A stretch of DNA of 64,000 nt from Achromobacter sp. RTa (GTDB lineage Bacteria > Pseudomonadota > Gammaproteobacteria > Burkholderiales > Burkholderiaceae_B), in contig NZ_JPYO01000042.1 in the NCBI RefSeq assembly GCF_000757485.1, positions 548,830-612,829 of the forward strand, given 5' to 3'. The notes under the pieces are model-generated. The model worked only from the letters and a program-made list of their open reading frames with translations. It made no database searches and was not told the DNA's origin. Below are positions 57,691 through 64,000 of the stretch, piece after piece (the first letter of the stretch is position 1; each line of letters starts with the position of its first letter). The position numbers and the translations under genes are program-made.

Positions 57691-60387
57691 TCAGGTCAGG
57701 CGGTAACGGAAATCGCCGTTCTTGGCGGCCGTGACGCGGATCCGGGCGATCGCCTCGCCCTGCGCCATCCGGCTGAGCACCTGCTCGGCGATCTGCGGCA
57801 GCAGCGTTCCGTTCAGGATGTGATCGACGTTGCGCGCCCCAGTATCCACCTCGGTGCAGCGCGCCAGCACGGCCTCGACCAGCGCTTCGTCCCAGTCGAA
57901 CACCGCGCGGTGGTTGGCCTGCACCCGTTCGGCGATGCGGCCCAGCTTCAGGCCGATGATGCGCGCCAGGGCGTCGTCGTCCACCGGGTAGTAGGGGATG
58001 GTCTTCATGCGGCCCAGAAAGGCGGGCTTGAAGGCTTTGTACAGCTGTGGCGCCAGCAGTTCCTGCAAGGCCTCGGGGTCGGGCCGTTCCTCGGCGCTCT
58101 TGTTCAGGCAGGCCTGCATGATGGCCGGCGACCCGACGTTGGAGGTCAGGATGATCAGCGTGTTCCGGAAGTCGATCTCGCGCCCTTCGGCATCGTCCAT
58201 CACGCCCTTGTCGAACACCTGGAAAAACAGTTCAAGCACGTCCGGATGGGCTTTTTCGATCTCGTCGAGCAGCACCACGCTGTAGGGCTGGCGGCGCACG
58301 GCTTCGGTCAGCACGCCGCCTTCGCCGTAGCCCACGTAGCCCGGCGGCGAGCCCTTCAGGCCCGATACGCTGTGAGCCTCCTGGTACTCGCTCATGTTGA
58401 TGGTGACCAGCTTGCGCTCGCCGCCGTACAGGACGTCCGCCACGGCCAGCGCGGTTTCGGTCTTGCCCACGCCCGAGGGGCCGATGAACAGGAATACGCC
58501 CTTGGGCTTGTTGGGATCCTCCAGGCCGGCGCGCGCGGTGCGCACGCGCTGGGCGATGGCGTGCAGGGCGTGATCCTGCCCGATGACGCGCTCCGCCAGC
58601 AGGGGCTGCAGTTCGAGGACGGTGCGGATTTCGTCGTTGACCATGCGGCCCAGCGGAATGCCGGTCCAGGCGGACACGATCTCGGCGATAACCTGCGCGT
58701 CCACGAAGGCCGGCACCAGCGGCGCCTCGCCCTGCAAGGCGCGCAGCTGCTGCTGCAGTTCAGCCAGTTGAGCCTGCCCGGGCGTGGCGGCGGGCTCGGC
58801 CGCCTTGCCCGAGCGGCGCTTGCCGGTGGACTCGGGCGCAGCATCTGCACCCGCGGCCTCCAGTTCTTCGCGCAGCGCGTGAATCTGCCTGACCAGTTCG
58901 CTTTCCTGCGCCAGCCGCGCTTCCGCATCCGTCAGCGCGGCGCGCGTGGCGTCCATTTCCTGGTCCAGTTCGCGCAGGCGCGCGGACTGCGCCGCGCCCG
59001 CCGCCGCTTCGCGGCGCAGGGCGGCGCGCTCGGTCTCCAGGCGCGCCAGGCGATGGCGAGCGTCGTCGATCAGGGCCGGCGTGGCGCTGCGGCCCAGGGC
59101 CACGCGCGCGCACGCGGTATCGAGCACGCTGACGGCCTTGTCCGGCAGCTGGCGGCCGCTGATGTAGCGGTGCGACAGGCGCGCCGCCGCCACGATGGCC
59201 TCGTCCAGGACGCGCACGCCGAAATGCTGTTCCATCAGCGGAGCCATGCCCCGCAGCATGCTCGCGGCAAGCGTCTCGCTGGGCTCTTCCACCTTCACCA
59301 CCTGGAAGCGCCGCGCCAGCGCGGCATCCTTCTCGAAGTACTTTTTGTATTCGCTCCAGGTGGTGGCGGCGATGGTGCGCAGTTCGCCTCGCGCCAACGC
59401 CGGCTTGAGCAGATTGGCGGCGTCGTTCTGGCCCGCCTGCCCGCCCGCCCCGATCATGGTGTGGGCCTCGTCGATGAACAGGATGATGGGCGTGGAGCTT
59501 TGCTTGACCTCGTCGATGACGTTCTTCAGGCGGTTCTCGAATTCCCCCTTGACGCTCGCGCCGGCCTGCAACAGGCCCATGTCCAGCGTGCGCAGGGCCA
59601 CGCCGGCAAGCGCCGGCGGCACATCGCCCGCCACGATGCGCAACGCCAGCCCCTCGACCACCGCCGTCTTGCCCACGCCCGCCTCGCCGGTCAGGATGGG
59701 ATTGTTCTGCCGCCGGCGCGTAAGGATGTCGATCATCTGGCGGATCTCGGCGTCGCGGCCGATGACCGGGTCGATCTTGCCTTCGCGGGCGCGTTCCGTG
59801 AGATTGGCCGTGTACTGGTCCAGCGCCGGCGTCTTGGACAGGCCGGAGGCCGGCGCGCCGCTTTCCTCGGCGGCGCCCTCGGCGCCGTCGCCCAGGGAAA
59901 CGGATTGGCCGGCCTCCTCCGATCCCGCCGTCAGCGCGGCGAAATCGTGCTTCAGCTCCTCCAGCCGGAACGATTCGAACAGATGCGAGCCGCGCCGCGC
60001 CAGCTGCGCCAGGTCGGGCTCCGTCAACAGAGCAAGCAGCAAATGGCCCGAACGGATGCGCGTGGTCTGCGTATCGAGCGAGGCGATCAGCCAGGCATGC
60101 TCGAACAGGCGCGGCAAATGCGGCGAAAACACGGGCGTGCGCGTATTGCCATTCTTGAACCCCCGGATTTCCGCGTTCAGGTCCGCTTCCAGCGTGGACG
60201 CGTCGATTCCGCTGCGACGGGCCACGATGCTGAAATCGCTGGCGGGCTTTTCCAGCAGGGCAAGGAACAGATGCTCCAGGTCCACCTCGTAGTGTCCTTG
60301 CGCCATGCACAGGCTGGCGGCGCGCTCGGCGGCCTGGCGGCAGGTCTGGTTCAGTTTCCCGATCAGGGTTTTCAGGGGTGTGGCCAT
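57691..60387 (-). CDS. tssH: Type VI secretion ATPase TssH (ClpV)
   Basis: AAA+ disaggregase of 898 residues that recycles the contracted TssBC sheath. It has an N-terminal Clp repeat domain (1-150), Walker A GEAGVGKT (234-241) with FIDEAH at about 304-309, a coiled middle domain (about 440-550), and second Walker A GPSGVGKT (636-643). A low-complexity Ala/Gly/Lys stretch near 512-540 lies in the middle domain. The gene order (tssG-tssH-vgrG) is normal. Confidence 0.97.
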   Translation of the reverse strand: MATPLKTLIGKLNQTCRQAAERAASLCMAQGHYEVDLEHLFLALLEKPASDFSIVARRSGIDASTLEADLNAEIRGFKNGNTRTPVFSPHLPRLFEHAWLIASLDTQTTRIRSGHLLLALLTEPDLAQLARRGSHLFESFRLEELKHDFAALTAGSEEAGQSVSLGDGAEGAAEESGAPASGLSKTPALDQYTANLTERAREGKIDPVIGRDAEIRQMIDILTRRRQNNPILTGEAGVGKTAVVEGLALRIVAGDVPPALAGVALRTLDMGLLQAGASVKGEFENRLKNVIDEVKQSSTPIILFIDEAHTMIGAGGQAGQNDAANLLKPALARGELRTIAATTWSEYKKYFEKDAALARRFQVVKVEEPSETLAASMLRGMAPLMEQHFGVRVLDEAIVAAARLSHRYISGRQLPDKAVSVLDTACARVALGRSATPALIDDARHRLARLETERAALRREAAAGAAQSARLRELDQEMDATRAALTDAEARLAQESELVRQIHALREELEAAGADAAPESTGKRRSGKAAEPAATPGQAQLAELQQQLRALQGEAPLVPAFVDAQVIAEIVSAWTGIPLGRMVNDEIRTVLELQPLLAERVIGQDHALHAIAQRVRTARAGLEDPNKPKGVFLFIGPSGVGKTETALAVADVLYGGERKLVTINMSEYQEAHSVSGLKGSPPGYVGYGEGGVLTEAVRRQPYSVVLLDEIEKAHPDVLELFFQVFDKGVMDDAEGREIDFRNTLIILTSNVGSPAIMQACLNKSAEERPDPEALQELLAPQLYKAFKPAFLGRMKTIPYYPVDDDALARIIGLKLGRIAERVQANHRAVFDWDEALVEAVLARCTEVDTGARNVDHILNGTLLPQIAEQVLSRMAQGEAIARIRVTAAKNGDFRYRLT

Positions 60388-60406
60388 GTTCTAGGTGGTG
60401 TTGTTT

Positions 60407-61492
60407 CTAGTGAATGGTGTGCAGTTCATAGCTGGCGTCGTCGCGATCCGACGCCACTGGTTCGGTGCAGAGAAAGGAATTCCAGCCCAGGCGCGCGCCC
60501 TCGCCTTCCCCGCCCAGGGCGCTGCCGGCAACGTCGGCTTTGTCCATGATCAGCCGCACCTCGTATTCGAAGCTCATGCCGCCGAACATCGTCAGCAGCT
60601 TTGCCAGGGCCTGGGCGCGGGCTCCGCCGGGCAGAAAGTCGGCAAACGCGGCCTTGGACAGCGGGCCGATCCACAACCGGATGCGCATGTCGCGCTGCCA
60701 GATGCGGTCGCCGGCCATGGCGGAGACGCCCAGCACCGCGCCCGGCATGCCGAGCTGGGTGCGGTGTTCGGGCGGCACGTTGTACCAGCGGCCGACGAAC
60801 TGCTCGACCCGCATGTCCACCTGGAAGTAGTCGCACAGCACCCGCTGCAGATAAGCGGCCGACACCGGCCGCTGGCGCGCCGCGGCGGCGTAATGGGCCA
60901 GCGACTCGTCGAAAACCTGCCCCTGGCCCGAGTGCAGCCGGTCGCGCAGGGCCGCATGGCCTATCCCGCCCAGCGCCAGCAGAAGCGGCAGATAGTGATG
61001 GTCCTGCTCGGTTTCGTGGCGCAGCGGCATGCGGTACTTTTTCCATGCCGCATAGAACAGCGCCGCCGCGCGGTTCGAGAAAATGTCGAAAAATGCGCGC
61101 GCGCCGCGGTCGCGCTTGGCGCTTTCGCGGTGGCTCAGTATCTCGGAATAATGCAGCGGCAAGGCGCCCTGCGCGCCCAGCAGGCCAAAGAAGGCCGGCT
61201 CGATCTCGACCCGTCCCAGCTTGCCGGAGGCCAGCGCGGCCAGCCGCGATTGCGCATCGTCCAGCGCCTGCCCGTCCTTGTCGTACGCCGTCAGCCCGGC
61301 GATCTCGCTGGCGGGAAAGCCCAGCGAGGATGAATTCAGGAAGCGCAGGTGCGCCGGCACGGCATTCTTGGCGCGCGTGCCTTCCTGCCGCGCAAACCAC
61401 AGCTCCAGCACCCGCACGGCCTGGAAGAACTTGAAGCGCTGCGGCTCGGCCAGCAGCGATTCGATTACGCTAGGATCGCGTCGCCGTTGCAT
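60407..61492 (-). CDS. tssG: Type VI secretion baseplate subunit TssG
   Basis: Baseplate wedge protein of 361 residues. The N-terminal SVIESLLAEPQRFKFFQAVR and the segments FFGLLGAQGALPLHYSE and ARAFFDIFSNRAAALFY are hallmark TssG/VasB features. The start ATG at 61492 is inside the 3' end of tssF (28 bases overlap); a GTG at 61501 is the alternative. Neither has a strong ribosome site, so translation is probably coupled to tssF. It forms the wedge with TssE, TssF and TssK. Confidence 0.95.
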   Translation of the reverse strand: MQRRRDPSVIESLLAEPQRFKFFQAVRVLELWFARQEGTRAKNAVPAHLRFLNSSSLGFPASEIAGLTAYDKDGQALDDAQSRLAALASGKLGRVEIEPAFFGLLGAQGALPLHYSEILSHRESAKRDRGARAFFDIFSNRAAALFYAAWKKYRMPLRHETEQDHHYLPLLLALGGIGHAALRDRLHSGQGQVFDESLAHYAAAARQRPVSAAYLQRVLCDYFQVDMRVEQFVGRWYNVPPEHRTQLGMPGAVLGVSAMAGDRIWQRDMRIRLWIGPLSKAAFADFLPGGARAQALAKLLTMFGGMSFEYEVRLIMDKADVAGSALGGEGEGARLGWNSFLCTEPVASDRDDASYELHTIH

Positions 61493-63303
61493 GGGGGGCA
61501 CCGTAGGATTTCTTCCGCGCCGCGGCGCGACAGCACCACCAACTGCACGAAGCTGTTGGCATGCACGTAAAGGCTGAAAAAGCGGTTGATCACCGCCACG
61601 AAGGCATGCAGGCTGGTTCCGACGAAGTTGTCTTCGTTGATCGTCAGCCGGATTTCGATGCCGCGCACGAAGGTGGCGAACGGCTCGCCCGGCATCCAGT
61701 GGGTGGCGGGCTTGTAGTCCAGCCCCACCAGCCCTTCGATCTGGCGCGCCGCCACCGCCGCATGCGACAGGTCATACAGCCGCAGCGTTTCCTTCAAGGC
61801 GGGCAGGCCGCTCTGCACCAGCGACAGGTGGTTCAACGCCAGATGCGATATCAGGCGCCAATGCGCGGCCCGGCCCTGCTGGAAACGGTGCGTATGCGTC
61901 GGCCGCCGCAGCATGCGGATCTCGCGCGCGACGGACCCGCCTTCCAGGAACAGGTCCCCACCGGGCTGGCCCACGGCCAGGTGCGAGGGAAGGTCCCGGT
62001 TGGTGCAGGTCAGCTCCAGGCTCAGCGTTTCCGTCTGCGGCACCGAAGGATCGAAGTCGATGTCGACGATGGACATTTCCATCTCGTAGCCGGGGCTGCG
62101 CTCGGCGACCATCGAATCCCGCCGCGCCGTCCAGTAGTGACTGGCTCCCTCCGGCGTCTCGCCGTGATGCAGGGAATAGAAGGGGCGGAATTCGACTATG
62201 GAGTCGCCCTGGGCGTTCTGGCGCACCTGGCGCACGCGGTCGATGGAATAGACCTCATAGCCATAGGCGCGCCGCGCGTCGGCCACCACCGGGTAGGAGG
62301 CCGCGGCATGCGTGACGCGGATAGGGTCGGCGCGCTGGGGAAACAGGTTCACCACCGGCGTGCAGCCCAGCCGGAAATTGTCGGCGGACGCGGACTCCAG
62401 CAGCCGCGCCGTATTGGAGTCGGCGCGCAGCCCTTTCACCGGCAGGTGCAGGGTGAATTCGCGGACCGGCCCCACCGCGCGCCGCAGCGCCGCCAGGTCG
62501 ATGTCCACGAAATTGAATTTCTCGGAAAAGACGAAGTACTCGGCCAGCAGGCGGTAGGCCGGATGCGAGCTGGCGGGAAAATCGATCAGGGCGTCCTCGT
62601 CGGCCAGGCCCGCTTGCGCCAGCGGCACATCCGGCAGCCGATTCCAGCGGCCTGGTTGCGTCTCGACATAGGCCGCGGCGGTGCGCAGGAACACGCAGTC
62701 GCGCAGCGCCGCCACGAACGACGGCTCGCCATGCAGATAGACGCGCAGCTTGTCCACGGCCAGCGTGGAGAAATTCTGCGTTTCGGCCAGGCAGGCCAGG
62801 GTCAGCGAAAGGCGGCCCGTCACGCCCGGCGGCAAGGACGTGGAGGACGGCGCGTTGGCGGTCGACGCAAAGCCCGCCTGGCGGATCGCCACGGGCGCCA
62901 GCGTGACGTCGTAGGCCGTGCGGAAGCGGCAGGCCACTCCGCGCACGGCATGGGATTTCAGCTCCGTGCCGCGCGGCAGGCGCACCGGCGCGGTCAGTTG
63001 GGCGGCCACGCCGCCCATGTCGAACTGCGCCACCGAACACGAGGGGAACGGGCGCAGGTAGTGCGGGTACATCACCTCGAACAGCGCTTCCGTGAATTCC
63101 GGATAGTCGTCGTCGAGCTTCTTGTTGATGCGCGCGCCCAGCAGGGCGAACGACTCGATCATCCGCTCCACGTGCGGATCTTCGCAGGTTTCGCCCGACA
63201 GCCCGAGCCGCGCGGCGATCTTGGGATAGCGCTGCGCGAAATCGCGCGACGAACTGCGCAGAAACCCCAGCTCGCGTTCGTAATAAGGCAGCAGTTCTTC
63301 CAT
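61465..63303 (-). CDS. tssF: Type VI secretion baseplate subunit TssF
   Basis: Largest wedge subunit, 612 residues. MEELLPYYERELGFLR at the start, GLSGETCEDPHVERMIESFA and ALFEVMYPHYLRPFPS are classic TssF/VasA motifs. The start at 63303 follows GGAGAAGGG; an upstream in-frame ATG at 63327 has no such site. It overlaps tssG by 28 bases and follows tssE by 52 bases. Confidence 0.96.
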   Translation of the reverse strand: MEELLPYYERELGFLRSSSRDFAQRYPKIAARLGLSGETCEDPHVERMIESFALLGARINKKLDDDYPEFTEALFEVMYPHYLRPFPSCSVAQFDMGGVAAQLTAPVRLPRGTELKSHAVRGVACRFRTAYDVTLAPVAIRQAGFASTANAPSSTSLPPGVTGRLSLTLACLAETQNFSTLAVDKLRVYLHGEPSFVAALRDCVFLRTAAAYVETQPGRWNRLPDVPLAQAGLADEDALIDFPASSHPAYRLLAEYFVFSEKFNFVDIDLAALRRAVGPVREFTLHLPVKGLRADSNTARLLESASADNFRLGCTPVVNLFPQRADPIRVTHAAASYPVVADARRAYGYEVYSIDRVRQVRQNAQGDSIVEFRPFYSLHHGETPEGASHYWTARRDSMVAERSPGYEMEMSIVDIDFDPSVPQTETLSLELTCTNRDLPSHLAVGQPGGDLFLEGGSVAREIRMLRRPTHTHRFQQGRAAHWRLISHLALNHLSLVQSGLPALKETLRLYDLSHAAVAARQIEGLVGLDYKPATHWMPGEPFATFVRGIEIRLTINEDNFVGTSLHAFVAVINRFFSLYVHANSFVQLVVLSRRGAEEILRCPPCNGDAILA

Positions 63304-63355
63304 CTTTCCCTTCTCCGCCGGCGGCATGGCGCCGGCGCCCGCGTATGTTGTTCGT

Positions 63356-63841
63356 TCAGGCGGCGGCTGCGGTCTTGGCCCAGCCCTTGCTCACCGAGTA
63401 CTGCAAAGTAGATGGCTGCAGCGTTGCATCGAATGTCACCGGTTCATGCGCCGGACCCACGTCCAGCATCGCGGTGATCGCGAAATACAGCACCGACGTG
63501 GCGCGGCTGTCCACTTGCAGCATTACCCGCACGTGCGTCAGCCGCGGCTCATGGCGCGCGATCGCCTGTTCCAGCGACCGGCAGATGAATTCGCGGTCGT
63601 AGTGGCTGGCCAGGCTCAGGCCGGAAAAATCCGACAGCCCGTAGGTGAGGATGGACCGCTGGCAATTCGGATATCGCTTGAGCGATTCCTCGGTGAAGAC
63701 CATGCGCGTATTGAGCAGGGCCTCGATGTCGCGAGCGACGGTTTCCTTGATTTCCTCTACCGACAGGCGCCGCAGCGCGTGCGGCGTTTTCCCGTCGCCG
63801 TCGAACAATTTGTCGAACAGGCTGGGTTCGAATCCTTTCAT
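63356..63841 (-). CDS. tssE: Type VI secretion baseplate subunit TssE
   Basis: gp25-like lysozyme-family baseplate protein of 161 residues, a wedge component that starts sheath assembly. SLFDKLFDG near the N-terminus, and SILTYGLSDFSGLSLAS, are conserved TssE features. ATG at 63841 with GAGG upstream is preferred over an ATG at 63853. An Ala-rich tail (KTAAAA) ends the protein. It lies between hcp and tssF. Confidence 0.94.
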   Translation of the reverse strand: MKGFEPSLFDKLFDGDGKTPHALRRLSVEEIKETVARDIEALLNTRMVFTEESLKRYPNCQRSILTYGLSDFSGLSLASHYDREFICRSLEQAIARHEPRLTHVRVMLQVDSRATSVLYFAITAMLDVGPAHEPVTFDATLQPSTLQYSVSKGWAKTAAAA

Positions 63842-63910
63842 CACGGACCTCATTCAGGAAAGGCTGCGGCCTGGATCGAGCCGCGGCCTTTACCGTCTAC
63901 GCGGTCACGT

Positions 63911-64000
63911 TCAGACCGAATACGTCTTGTCGTTCTTGGTGAGGCTCCATGCGCCCTGGGCATTGCCGCCCTGATTGCCGCCCACCTTCTGCTGCGTGTA
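63911..64000 (-). CDS. hcp: Hcp tube protein, only the last 30 codons inside the window
   Basis: The last 29 residues read YTQQKVGGNQGGNAQGAWSL then TKNDKTYSV before TGA at 63911. Hexameric Hcp rings form the inner tube of the secretion machine and often have this W-S-L-T-KN end. The gene continues beyond 64000. It lies 69 bases upstream of tssE on the same strand, matching the usual hcp-tssE-tssF-tssG order. Confidence 0.85.
   Translation of the reverse strand, partial: YTQQKVGGNQGGNAQGAWSLTKNDKTYSV

Noticed and set aside
57361-60549. A 1062-codon plus-strand frame opposite vgrG and clpV
   Set aside because: ClpV Walker motifs prove the minus strand is coding; the opposite frame has no family features.
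1-64000. CRISPR arrays, tRNA and rRNA genes, transposases
   Set aside because: No regularly spaced repeats, no cloverleaf-like CCA-ended sequences and no transposase or integrase frames were recognised on reading both strands.

Overview
The window is GC-rich bacterial DNA, with genes packed on both strands and many convergent pairs only 4-15 bases apart. Several features point to Burkholderiales, family Alcaligenaceae, in the Bordetella/Achromobacter group: a Bug-type (TctC) solute receptor beside tcuAB, a cyanide-insensitive-type bd oxidase, a tandem glycine riboswitch before gcvT, a ZIP transporter resembling the structurally studied Bordetella BbZIP, and a type VI secretion cluster. The species cannot be fixed from sequence reading alone. 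No rRNA, tRNA, insertion sequence, integrase or CRISPR array was seen.

Layout. 1-1952: glycine cleavage genes gcvT and gcvH on the minus strand, behind a promoter and a tandem glycine riboswitch. 1965-3587: sodA (Mn-type) followed closely by a ZIP metal transporter, with an AT-rich palindrome upstream. 3644-7281: a PLP-dependent basic amino acid decarboxylase and a flavoprotein. 7362-10714: a small unknown protein, a GNAT acetyltransferase, a diguanylate cyclase and a fused VOC-GNAT protein. 10719-17997: apbC-tamA-tamB, then dcd. 18099-21500: a small membrane protein, metG, a large palindrome and trhO. 21586-24759: two META-domain lipoproteins, an acyltransferase and an XRE regulator. 24760-26579: regulatory and intergenic DNA around a regulator with a degenerate receiver domain, plus signs of a short minus-strand transcript. 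26580-29375: a Kch-like potassium channel and a CSS/EAL phosphodiesterase.

29444-37254: a TetR regulator divergent from a drug-efflux operon made of a NodT-type outer membrane lipoprotein, an HlyD adaptor, an RbbA-type ABC-ABC-permease fusion and a YhhJ-type permease, ending in a phasin-like gene. 37291-39844: a LysR regulator divergent from a nitroreductase and an EamA exporter. 40068-44098: cioA-cioB-DUF2474 followed by a MocR regulator. 44713-49387: a tricarballylate/citrate-type utilisation locus (LysR, tcuA, tcuB, Bug receptor). 49422-50120: a glutathione S-transferase.

50394-64000: the end of a type VI secretion cluster, read leftward: hcp, tssE, tssF, tssG, tssH(clpV), vgrG, then a cargo module of a DUF4123 adaptor, a VasX-like (BTH_I2691-type) membrane effector, and a small-domain membrane protein (DUF6708-like) in the immunity position. 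This cargo module is the best candidate for biology not yet described, because its end gene is membrane-embedded, visibly more AT-rich than its neighbours and has no firmly assigned role.
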